NCBI GenBank assembly: GCA_036383895.1
Contig: DASVNK010000045.1
Coordinates: forward strand, 1 to 64,000
DNA from: DASVNK01 sp036383895
Lineage (GTDB): Bacteria > Verrucomicrobiota > Verrucomicrobiia > Limisphaerales > SXQI01
Direction: 5' to 3'
Length of the DNA: 64,000 nt
The number at the start of each line of letters is the position of its first letter. Position 1 is the first letter of the stretch. Both the position numbers and the translations under genes were made by a program. The notes beneath the pieces were generated by a model. The model had not been told where the DNA came from and searched no databases. It worked only from the letters and a program-made list of their open reading frames with translations. Shown one piece after another: positions 52,102 through 59,998 of this stretch.

Positions 52102-52566
52102 TTAAGCCGTTGCGACTCCGAGGCCGGCCTGGAGTTCTGAAAGCTTGAACGGTTTCTGCAGGAACTGAACGGGGTTCGCATCGCCGCAGGTATCGCGGAT
52201 GGAGGCGATATCGTAGCCAGTGGTGATGACGATATTCACTTCTGGACGTTCGCGCAGGATGCGGACGGCGAATTCGGGCCCGAGGCCGTCCGGCAATTCA
52301 TAATTGAGAATCACGTGCTGGATTTGGTCTTTGTGGATGGCCCAAACGGCTTCTGCTTCGGCGAGGTTGGCAGCGAGGTGTTGGTTCTCGTAGCCGAGGC
52401 TCAGGAGGGCGGAGTTCAGGAAAAACAAGAGCGGCTCGCAGTCTTCGATGACTAAAACAGCGCCCGGCGCTTGGCTGACTGCAGCCGAAATCACAGTTCC
52501 ACCATCCTCAGAAACTCCATTCACAGATTCGCCCTTGATAATTTGTGTAGGTGTAGCAGTTACCAT
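52102..52566 (-). CDS. Stand-alone pseudo-receiver protein (Asn in place of phospho-Asp)
   Basis: The 154-residue protein has a receiver fold from about residue 35: VLVIEDCEPLLFF (acidic pair ED), ITTGYDIA (Thr) and FLQKPFK (Lys). Where LLD is expected it reads VILNYELPDG, with Asn at the phospho-acceptor. Such receivers cannot be phosphorylated at Asp and act as constitutive or structural modules. The N-terminal 35 residues are disordered. Located between a convergent DUF1080 gene and the ankyrin gene; no kinase gene adjacent. Confidence 0.78.
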   Translation of the reverse strand: MVTATPTQIIKGESVNGVSEDGGTVISAAVSQAPGAVLVIEDCEPLLFFLNSALLSLGYENQHLAANLAEAEAVWAIHKDQIQHVILNYELPDGLGPEFAVRILRERPEVNIVITTGYDIASIRDTCGDANPVQFLQKPFKLSELQAGLGVATA

Positions 52567-52693
52567 GCGCTCTCAGCATCAGGTCGTGCCTGAATTGGTC
52601 CTCCGTCCCTCCTCACCATGTTTGATGCAATTGCGCCGCAGCTTGTTCAATCTCAATGAGGTGAGATATCCACAAAATACTCACACTTAAGTG

Positions 52694-53962
52694 TCAGATA
52701 GAGGTAAGAAAAAACTTTTCGATGGCGGCTTTAACCTCAGGCGTTCCAGAGATTCTGTCAGGCCGCTTTACACCTGCGCGGAGCAGCGCTTCGACGGTTG
52801 TTGGGTAGTTTCCGCGTTCGTGGTGCCAGCCGTTTTCGGAGCCGTGCATCGCCCAGCCGAGCGGTGTGGAAGAATAATCGTTGTTTGAATCTTCCAGGTC
52901 GGGGCGAAGTGGAAGCAGGAGTTTGACGGCTTCCGCGTTGCCATGCCAGCACGCCCAGTGGAGAGGAGTGGCGTTGTGCTGACCCCGTGCGTTCGAGGGC
53001 ACACCGGCCTTCAGGAGAAGTCGAAGCGCAGTTGCGTCGTCGTTTCGGGCGGCGTGGGCGGTTTGGCGGAGCTCGGCGGGAGTGAAATTCGGGTTAGGGT
53101 TGTTGGAGAGCAACCCGTCCAACGTTGCTTCATCATGAAGCCAGGCGGCGTTCACGAGGCGAACTTCGAGAGGACTTTGTTCCCACAGGAAGCGGAATAG
53201 CTCTTCGTGGGCGCGGGCTTTTGCCACCTGGTGGGGCGAAACATGCCACCCGAGCGTCCATTGATAGATGGTTCCCCCACCCTTCCCGCCGACCATTGGG
53301 AAGTATTCCTCGCTGACGCGGATACGAATCGCGTTTGGGTCGGCATCGAGCTGCTTTCGAGCGAGTTCCAGGTCCCCCAGGGCGCCTCCCATCAACAAAT
53401 CGGCTGAAGCACCCCGGCGGACGAGGAATCGGGCGAGCTCGAGGCGGTCGCCGAGCATCCATTGGGCGGGTGTGGATTGGTGGTCGATGTCGCGCGCGTC
53501 GATGTCGGCTCCATTTTCCAAGAGGAAGGTGGCGATTTCCTCATTGGCGGCGAAATGGAGGGGTGTTTGGCCGTCGCCGCCGCGGGCATGAACCAGGTCG
53601 GGATCGGCGGTGACGAGTTCACGAAGACGGTCGATAAGCCCCAACCGGGCGGCACCATGGACATCGATGGTTGCGCCGCGGGAAACAGCATATTGGGCCA
53701 CCTCTAGCGGCGCAGATTGCAAGACGTTAAAGCCGCCTGCCCACCATTTGCTCTTGGCGTTGATGTCCGCCCCGTATTCGATCAGGAGGTCGAGCATGGC
53801 CTTGCTGCGAACATTTACGATGGGTGGGGAGCCAAAGTCGCCTGCGGGATCGTTGATGCGGGCACGGAGTTCGGCGCTGCTTTGCAAGAGGTCCCGGACG
53901 GCTGCGGCGTCATCGGCATGGAAGGCGCGATGAGCCTGGGCAAATACTTCGGGAATCTCCAT
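52694..53962 (-). CDS. Ankyrin-repeat protein
   Basis: The 422-residue protein has about six recognisable ankyrin repeats (DGQTPLHFAANEEIATFLLE, NATPLHWACWHGNAEAVKLL, and weaker DLLIEYGADINAKSK). A central segment WTLGWHVSPHQVAKARAHEE separates two repeat groups. No signal peptide. Ankyrin repeats bind proteins, so a partner is expected. It is divergent from purS by 101 bases. The start ATG 53962 is picked because the repeats' cap helix begins there (MEIPEVFAQAHRA). Confidence 0.8.
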   Translation of the reverse strand: MEIPEVFAQAHRAFHADDAAAVRDLLQSSAELRARINDPAGDFGSPPIVNVRSKAMLDLLIEYGADINAKSKWWAGGFNVLQSAPLEVAQYAVSRGATIDVHGAARLGLIDRLRELVTADPDLVHARGGDGQTPLHFAANEEIATFLLENGADIDARDIDHQSTPAQWMLGDRLELARFLVRRGASADLLMGGALGDLELARKQLDADPNAIRIRVSEEYFPMVGGKGGGTIYQWTLGWHVSPHQVAKARAHEELFRFLWEQSPLEVRLVNAAWLHDEATLDGLLSNNPNPNFTPAELRQTAHAARNDDATALRLLLKAGVPSNARGQHNATPLHWACWHGNAEAVKLLLPLRPDLEDSNNDYSSTPLGWAMHGSENGWHHERGNYPTTVEALLRAGVKRPDRISGTPEVKAAIEKFFLTSI

Positions 53963-54063
53963 GGGTGGCGAGTATGCTTCCCGGGCAAAGCGCGGCAAGT
54001 GCGAAGCGGCGCATCATTTTGCTAGCGTCCAGCGAAAAACCTTGCAACATCCCACCCCTGCTG

Positions 54064-54306
54064 ATGAAAGCGAAGATTATCGTCACCCCGAAGAAAGCAG
54101 TCCTCGATCCGCAGGGCAAAACCGTGCAGAACGCGCTCGAACACATGGGTTATAAGGGGGTGCAGGCGGTCCACGTGGGGAAGTATTTGGAGGTGGAACT
54201 TTCGGGCGGTGATAAGGAGTCGGCTCGCAAGCAGATCGATGAAGCGTGCCGGAAGTTTTTGACCAATCCGGTCATTGAAGATTTTCAGCTCGAGATAACT
54301 GACTGA
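54064..54306 (+). CDS. purS: Phosphoribosylformylglycinamidine synthase subunit PurS
   Basis: The 80-residue protein matches PurS: KAKIIVTPKKAVLDPQGKTV, VQAVHVGKYLEVEL and a helical end. PurS joins PurQ to PurL in the multi-subunit FGAM synthase that uses glutamine ammonia in purine synthesis. Start ATG 54064; an upstream in-frame start is unlikely. purQ follows 47 bases later. No purL is in the window. Confidence 0.92.
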   Translation: MKAKIIVTPKKAVLDPQGKTVQNALEHMGYKGVQAVHVGKYLEVELSGGDKESARKQIDEACRKFLTNPVIEDFQLEITD

Positions 54307-54353
54307 GACGGTTTCTTGAGAGAACCTAAACCTGGTGTAAGTTACAGCCTTTC

Positions 54354-55064
54354 ATGAACTTTGCGGTTCTACAATTTCCCGCTTCAAATTGCGACCAGGA
54401 CGCGGTGCACGCGCTGCATCTCCTGGGACATTCGGCGCGGCTTGTTTGGCATAAGGACCATTCGATCGGCAACGCCGATGCAGTGATTGTGCCGGGCGGG
54501 TTCAGCTACGGCGATTACCTGCGCACGGGAGCGATTGCGCGCTTCAGCCCGATCATGCAAGCGGTGCAGAACTTCGCGGCGCAAGGCGGTCCTGTTTTAG
54601 GTATTTGCAACGGGTTCCAAATTTTGTGCGAGGCGGGAATGCTGCCGGGGGCGTTGATCCGGAATCGTTCGCTGCAGTTTCGTTGCGAGCATGTCTTTAT
54701 CGATACGGTGAATCGCAAAACTCTTTTCACCAGCCACATTCCCGCCGGCAAACTGCTTCGGGTGCCGATTGCGCACGGCGAAGGTTGTTATTTTGTAGAA
54801 GCGGAGCAGTTGAAGCGGCTGGAGCAGAACGGGCAGGTGCTTTGGCGTTATGTGAATGAGAAGGGCGAACAGACTGAAATCGCGAATCCGAACGGTTCGT
54901 TGAATAACATTGCGGGGATTTCGAATGAACGGGGCAATGTCGCTGGGCTGATGCCGCATCCCGAACGGGCGATTGAACCGCTGCTTGGATCTGAGGATGG
55001 TCGCTTGATATTCGAGAGCCTGATCCATTCCTTGGAAGACCGTGCGCGCAAGAAAGCGGCGTAG
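54354..55064 (+). CDS. purQ: Phosphoribosylformylglycinamidine synthase glutaminase subunit PurQ
   Basis: The 236-residue class I glutamine amidotransferase has VIVPGGFSYGDYLRTGAIA near residue 45. Nucleophile Cys is in VLGICNGFQ (~85) and the His/Glu pair in MPHPERAIEPL at the end. It frees ammonia from glutamine for FGAM synthase. Length matches the family (~230). It is co-oriented and close to purS; the next gene, the cysteine desulfurase gene, starts 76 bases after the purQ stop. Confidence 0.95.
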   Translation: MNFAVLQFPASNCDQDAVHALHLLGHSARLVWHKDHSIGNADAVIVPGGFSYGDYLRTGAIARFSPIMQAVQNFAAQGGPVLGICNGFQILCEAGMLPGALIRNRSLQFRCEHVFIDTVNRKTLFTSHIPAGKLLRVPIAHGEGCYFVEAEQLKRLEQNGQVLWRYVNEKGEQTEIANPNGSLNNIAGISNERGNVAGLMPHPERAIEPLLGSEDGRLIFESLIHSLEDRARKKAA

Positions 55065-55140
55065 GAACATCGACTTTACATCACAACTTTATCTCAGGAA
55101 TAGTGATGTTTCGCCGTCTGGACGGCCTCGCTGATCGTTG

Positions 55141-56307
55141 ATGAATCGCAAGCTCTATTATTTCGACAACAACGCGACCACGCGCATCGCGCCGGAAGTG
55201 GTGGAAGCGATGCTGCCGTATCTGACCGAGAAGTGGGGCAATCCTTCCAGCGCGTATTCCTTCGGTAACGAGCTGCACAAGGCGATCGACACAGCGCGCG
55301 AGCAAGTCGCCGCTTTGATACACGCGGACCCGCGCGAGATCGTTTTCACGAGCTGCGGAACGGAAAGCAACAACGCCGCGATCAATAGCGCCATTCGCCT
55401 GAATCCGAAGAAGCGGCACATCATCACGACCGCGGTCGAACATTCGGCGACCATCAAATACTGCAAGTTCCTTGAGACGCAGGGTTACGAAGTGACGTGG
55501 CTGCCGGTGGAGCGCGACGGCACGATCGATATTCATTTGCTGGTGGAAGCGATCCGGCCTGATACGGCAATCGTGTCGTTGATGTGGGCGAATAACGAAA
55601 CGGGCGTGTTGTTCCCGGTGGAGGAAGCCGCGGCAATTTGCCAGAGCCACCATGTTCCTTTCCACACGGACGCGGTGCAGGTCGCCGGGAAGTTGAATAT
55701 CGATGCGCATTCACTCGGAGCGGATTTTCTTTCGCTTTCTGCGCACAAGCTGCATGCGCCGAAAGGTATTGGGATGCTCTATGTGAAACGGAGGACACCG
55801 TTCCAGCCTTTGGTGATTGGGGGCCAGCAGGAACGCGGGCGGCGCGGTGGGACGGAAAATGTTCCTTATATGGTCGCATTTGGCCGCGCGGCTGAACTCG
55901 CCCTGGAGAATGTTCACGACGAGAACACGCGAGTGCGTCGCATGCGCGACCGCGTTGAAGAAGCGAGTTTAAAGAACATTCCGGCCACGACGCGGAATGG
56001 TTCGCGCCAACAGCGCCTGCCGAATACCAGCAACCTGGCGTTCGCGGGAGTGGAAGCCGAAGCGATTCTGCTGATGCTGAATCAGCTCGATATCTGCGCT
56101 TCAAGCGGTTCGGCTTGCACGACAGGTTCCATCGAGCCATCACACGTTCTCACCGCGATGGGTTTGCCGCCGGACCTGGCGCGCAGTTCCGTTCGATTCA
56201 GCTTCGGCAAATACAACACGGATGAGGAAGTGGATTATTTGCTCCAGCAACTTCCCGGAATTATCCAGCGTCTTCGCGCCGAATCGCCGGTGAGCGCCGC
56301 CGCGTAA
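55141..56307 (+). CDS. Cysteine desulfurase, NifS/IscS type
   Basis: The 388-residue PLP enzyme has LYYFDNNATTRIAPEV at the N-terminus and SCGTESNNAAI. The PLP Lys is in SAHKLHAPKG (~203) and the active-site Cys in SGSACTTG (~326). It takes sulfur from cysteine for Fe-S clusters, thiamine or tRNA. NifS-type proteins from anaerobes and Verrucomicrobia often serve iron-sulfur assembly without a full isc operon; no iscU is adjacent. A TTG at 55138 directly precedes the ATG used. Confidence 0.92.
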   Translation: MNRKLYYFDNNATTRIAPEVVEAMLPYLTEKWGNPSSAYSFGNELHKAIDTAREQVAALIHADPREIVFTSCGTESNNAAINSAIRLNPKKRHIITTAVEHSATIKYCKFLETQGYEVTWLPVERDGTIDIHLLVEAIRPDTAIVSLMWANNETGVLFPVEEAAAICQSHHVPFHTDAVQVAGKLNIDAHSLGADFLSLSAHKLHAPKGIGMLYVKRRTPFQPLVIGGQQERGRRGGTENVPYMVAFGRAAELALENVHDENTRVRRMRDRVEEASLKNIPATTRNGSRQQRLPNTSNLAFAGVEAEAILLMLNQLDICASSGSACTTGSIEPSHVLTAMGLPPDLARSSVRFSFGKYNTDEEVDYLLQQLPGIIQRLRAESPVSAAA

Positions 56308-56308
56308 G

Positions 56309-56842
56309 ATGCAGACGGCGCCAAAAGCTTTCGGCGACAAACTGACAGTTTTTATCGCGGAAGGCTTCGGGATTGGAAGAATCCCGCTCGCTCCAGGCAC
56401 GTTCGGAACTGCTCTGGGTTTTGTTTGGATCTACCTGCTACTCGTTCCGCGCAATCTTTGGATTTACCTCGCGGGAATCGTGGGTGGTTTTTTCTTCGCG
56501 GTGTGGGTCGGCCATCGCGCTGAGAAAATCCTCGGGAAAGAAGACCCGGGATCAATCGTGATCGATGAGATTACTGCGATTCCGCTGGCCTTCCTGCCCG
56601 CGGTGCTGATGCACAGCAACGAGACCTTTGTTCCTTCGGCAGACTTCTATCTAAGCAGCCTTAAGCTCAGCGCGCTGCCGCTGCTTACGTTCGCTCTGTT
56701 CCGGCTTTTTGATGTTTGGAAGCCATTGGGAATCGCGCGAATTCAAAACGTCCCGCGCGGCTATGGCTTGGTCCTCGACGATTTCCTCGCCGCAATTCCG
56801 TCGGCGCTCCTCTTATACGTGTACATGAAAATCGCCGGTTGA
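56309..56842 (+). CDS. pgpA: Phosphatidylglycerophosphatase A
   Basis: The 177-residue inner-membrane protein has the PgpA marks: FGIGRIPLAPGTFGTALG near the start, DPGSIVIDE (catalytic/metal acids), FRLFDVWKPLG and GYGLVLDDFLAA. Four TM segments. PgpA dephosphorylates phosphatidylglycerophosphate to make phosphatidylglycerol. It starts a single base after the nifS-like gene's stop, so translation is coupled to that gene, an unusual pairing of lipid and sulfur genes. Confidence 0.93.
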   Translation: MQTAPKAFGDKLTVFIAEGFGIGRIPLAPGTFGTALGFVWIYLLLVPRNLWIYLAGIVGGFFFAVWVGHRAEKILGKEDPGSIVIDEITAIPLAFLPAVLMHSNETFVPSADFYLSSLKLSALPLLTFALFRLFDVWKPLGIARIQNVPRGYGLVLDDFLAAIPSALLLYVYMKIAG

Positions 56843-56866
56843 GTTATGCCAGCCCAACCGGCGATT
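56830..56866 (-). terminator. 12-bp palindrome between pgpA and the HAF gene
   Basis: AATCGCCGGTTG (56830-56841) pairs perfectly with CAACCGGCGATT (56855-56866) across 13 bases. The left arm overlaps the pgpA stop. Read on the minus strand it is followed by TTTC, on the plus strand by CGATCT, so it is better as a terminator for the convergent HAF-repeat gene. Confidence 0.6.
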
Positions 56867-56887
56867 CGATCTACTGATTCGAAACTC

Positions 56888-58621
56888 TTAACGGCAGTTA
56901 TTCGTGACGGCCTTCTGGAATTTCATCCGTTCCTCTTTCGTGAAGATACCGGCCCGTTCCCACTCCATTGCTTGCTTCTCGGCGAGGAAGCGTAAGTCGG
57001 TGCCACTCGTTGCTTTGGCGTCCAGCGCATTCATGACGTCATTGAGCGTGGTGCCATTCGCCAAAACTTTATTGCAGACGCCGGTGTTCACTCGGCAGAC
57101 CCAAATAGTTGGGCGCATATCCGAATAGAGAACAGCATCTTTATCATCCGGCACTTTGTCGCCGTCGCTCTCGGCGTAGATCAGTTTGTAAACCGCGCCA
57201 GTCGCGCTTTCTTCGCTGACGGTTCCGCCGTAGATATGGACGCCACCTTTCAAGAGCCGTCCGGAGAAATCTGCACCGGAGGTCTGCTCGTCGAGGTGGA
57301 AGAAATCGAAACTCAAAGAATAGGTGCTGTCGCACGTGCCGTTCAATTGGACGAGATGTTTACCGCTGAGAATGTCGCTCCAACCGGCGGTTGTCGTTCC
57401 GTTTTCCACACTGGTTTCCAGGCCAGGGATTTCGTTCAGCACCTCGCCGGTGATCGGATCGGTTCCGAAGTTTCGACCATCCGGATCTTCGAGCAGGAAG
57501 TTCACTGCGCCCCAGTAACTGATCGCGCCGGTGCTCACCACCACGATGTCGTCAGAACTCAAGTCAGCGACGAACGCCTGGGAAACGCCGTCGGCATTTA
57601 AGCCGTTGCCAGCGAGCTTCGAGCCATCATCGGAAAGGGCCACGACTCCGCTGAGCGACTGCCAACCAAGCGGCGCGCCGAGCTTTGCCTCCAGAACGCT
57701 CTGCAACGCCTGAGCGCCAGCCTCTGACGTCCAAATCGTAGCTACCGCGACATCCGCCTGCGCGACACCGACCACGACATTGCCATCCGCAGAGACGCCG
57801 GTCGGGAAGAAATTTCCAATGTTCTCCAGGCCATTCTCAGCGGTCCAACGGAACGCACTCAAACCGCTCACCCCAACGACGACCGAGCCATCGGCCGAAA
57901 CTGCCGTCGCGGTGCTCTGGTTTTCGCCAGGCAAAAAGCCGAGCCCGGTCATTCCGTCGATGGCGTTCCAGCGAAATGCCTGGTCGCCGCGTTCCAGGTG
58001 CTTGGTCGAGGCGCTTGAACCAACAACCACTTGGCCATCACTCGAGACTGCCTGCGCAAAGCTGAAAGAAACGGAGAATTCATCCGGCTGGTCTTCAGGA
58101 AGGAAGCCAAGCGGAATCAAACCCCCGGTGCCATTCCAATAGAGAGCGGTGGTGAATGGTGTTAAAGGTGATGTTCCGGAAGCAGCGGCCGCATTCCCGT
58201 CTGCAGAAATATCCAGACCGAGCGAATACTGTTCGCCAGTTTCAGCGGCAGGCAACGCTCCAAGTAGTGAGAAACCCGCGTCAGGGGACCAGCGGACCCC
58301 TTCGGTGCGCGTGCCGGTGAAGGCGTAGCCGATCACGATTGAGCCATCGCCAGAGATGCTCGTCGCGGAAAGATTGGGTGAAAAACCTTCGCCCGGATTG
58401 AACAATGGAACGGAAGTAAAGCCGCCATCGGCAGTCCAGCGAAACAATTGGCTGCCGGAAGATGTTGCGACTTGCCCGAGCACGGTCGAACCATCGGCGG
58501 ATAAACTGGTGGCGGAGGTCGAGCCTTCGGGAGAGCTTAAAGGGATGAATTCGGCGGCTTCGCCGGTCACCACAGGAACCGCAGCCCCCAGGAGCATTGT
58601 GGAGAGTATATTAGTTTTCAT
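56888..58621 (-). CDS. Secreted HAF-repeat protein
   Basis: The 577-residue protein has signal peptide MKTNILSTMLLGAAVPVVTG. About six HAF-type repeats of the form SADGSxVxGxA...AFRWTxxxG follow (TSLSADGSTVLGQ, ISGDGSIVIGYAF, ADGNVVVGVAQ). A C-terminal ~180-residue region (DIVVVSTGAISYWGAVNFLL onward) is unrelated to the repeats. HAF repeats are thought to build extracellular beta-propeller surfaces; role unknown. Starts at the ATG before the signal peptide; the frame upstream of it lacks protein-like content. Divergent from the lptG-like gene. Confidence 0.78.
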   Translation of the reverse strand: MKTNILSTMLLGAAVPVVTGEAAEFIPLSSPEGSTSATSLSADGSTVLGQVATSSGSQLFRWTADGGFTSVPLFNPGEGFSPNLSATSISGDGSIVIGYAFTGTRTEGVRWSPDAGFSLLGALPAAETGEQYSLGLDISADGNAAAASGTSPLTPFTTALYWNGTGGLIPLGFLPEDQPDEFSVSFSFAQAVSSDGQVVVGSSASTKHLERGDQAFRWNAIDGMTGLGFLPGENQSTATAVSADGSVVVGVSGLSAFRWTAENGLENIGNFFPTGVSADGNVVVGVAQADVAVATIWTSEAGAQALQSVLEAKLGAPLGWQSLSGVVALSDDGSKLAGNGLNADGVSQAFVADLSSDDIVVVSTGAISYWGAVNFLLEDPDGRNFGTDPITGEVLNEIPGLETSVENGTTTAGWSDILSGKHLVQLNGTCDSTYSLSFDFFHLDEQTSGADFSGRLLKGGVHIYGGTVSEESATGAVYKLIYAESDGDKVPDDKDAVLYSDMRPTIWVCRVNTGVCNKVLANGTTLNDVMNALDAKATSGTDLRFLAEKQAMEWERAGIFTKEERMKFQKAVTNNCR

Positions 58622-58873
58622 GCGTTCAATTCCGATCTGCGAACATTTTTTACTGCCAAACCTTTTGCTTTCGCATCTCTGCTTGCGGCCTATTAAGCAT
58701 CGGCTACGCCATTGACGCGCGCGGGCAACCACCCCGCATTTCTCAGAACCAATAGTGATTTCGTGAAGCAATTTCCTCCCAACAGATTACGCGCGTTTTT
58801 AGGCAAATGATTCTCACTCCCGCAACCACTTACATCTTTGTTCTTTGAGACGTTCGGATTAGCTTTCGCAGGA

Positions 58874-59998
58874 ATGCGCCTGCTGGATCGCTACCTCTTA
58901 CGCGAACTTTGCATCCCGCTGGTTTATTGCCTGGCGGGTTTTTTGATCTTTTGGGTGTCGTTTGACCTGTTTGATAACCTGGAAGATTTCCAGAACGCGC
59001 AACTCCGGTTTGGCGACATCGTGCAGTATTATTTGGTAAAGACGCCGGAGCTGCTGGTCACCGTGTTACCGGTCGCGCTATTGCTCGCCTTATTATATGC
59101 GCTTACGAATCACGCACGGCACAACGAGATGGTGGCGATGCGCGCGGCAGGATTGAGCCTGGGGCGAATCAGTATTCCATATCTCGCGGTCGGATTCGTG
59201 CTCAGCCTCGCATTGTTTTATTTAAACGAACAGCTCGTGCCGGACAGCACGGAACGCGCTGAGGCGATCAAGAATGGCCGCAAAGAGAAGAGCACTTCGG
59301 ACCTGTTGCGGCGCGGCGTAAATTTCCGGAATGCTCGCGACAACCGCATTTGGAATATCGTAGAATTCAACACGGCCACCTACCAGTTGGTCGGACCGCA
59401 GATCGGGTGGATTCTGCCGGACGGCACGCGTAAACAGCTGTTTGCGCAACGCGGTGGCTGGACGAACGGCACCTGGATCTTCTACGACCGGGTGGAGCTT
59501 TACACGTACCCACCTGGCATGGAGTTCGATCGCGCAGCTTCGCGGCCGATGCGAACGAATTACCTGGTGATGCCGGACCTCACGGAGACACCTGAAGACA
59601 TTCAACTGCAATTGAAATTCCAGCGGATGAACGCAATCGAAGCCGCGAAGCGCACCCAGCTATCATTGAGCGAGATCGATTACTTGCGAAAACACCTTGA
59701 GCTCAACCGCCGTGATCGCGCCCTGCTCGAAACGCAATTTCACGCGCGGCTCGCCCAGCCCTGGACCTGCCTGGTCGTAGCACTCGTCGCGTTGCCGTTC
59801 GGGGCGAGCACGAACTCAAGGCGAAACGTTCTGGTAGGAGTCGCCAGCAGCATCTTCATCGTGTTTGTTTATTTCGTGCTGTTAAGAATCGGGCTCGCGC
59901 TGGGTACTGGCGGATACATCCCGCCGTGGGTGGCGGCCTGGTTGCCAAACGCATTCTTTGCGGCCTTCGGCTTCTGGCTCACCTGGAAAACGAAATGA
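58874..59998 (+). CDS. LptF/LptG-type permease (YjgP/YjgQ family)
   Basis: The 374-residue inner-membrane protein begins MRLLDRYLLRELCIPLVYCLA, the family opener. It has three N-terminal TM helices (FLIFWVSFDLF, VTVLPVALLLALLYAL, ISIPYLAVGFVLSLALF), a large periplasmic jelly-roll domain (~130-275) and three C-terminal TM helices (CLVVALVALPFG). MVAMRAAGLSLGRI matches the cytosolic coupling loop. It moves lipopolysaccharide-like lipid from the inner membrane to the Lpt bridge with LptB and a second permease. Whether it is LptF or LptG is not settled. The ATG at 58874 follows AGGA. Confidence 0.85.
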   Translation: MRLLDRYLLRELCIPLVYCLAGFLIFWVSFDLFDNLEDFQNAQLRFGDIVQYYLVKTPELLVTVLPVALLLALLYALTNHARHNEMVAMRAAGLSLGRISIPYLAVGFVLSLALFYLNEQLVPDSTERAEAIKNGRKEKSTSDLLRRGVNFRNARDNRIWNIVEFNTATYQLVGPQIGWILPDGTRKQLFAQRGGWTNGTWIFYDRVELYTYPPGMEFDRAASRPMRTNYLVMPDLTETPEDIQLQLKFQRMNAIEAAKRTQLSLSEIDYLRKHLELNRRDRALLETQFHARLAQPWTCLVVALVALPFGASTNSRRNVLVGVASSIFIVFVYFVLLRIGLALGTGGYIPPWVAAWLPNAFFAAFGFWLTWKTK

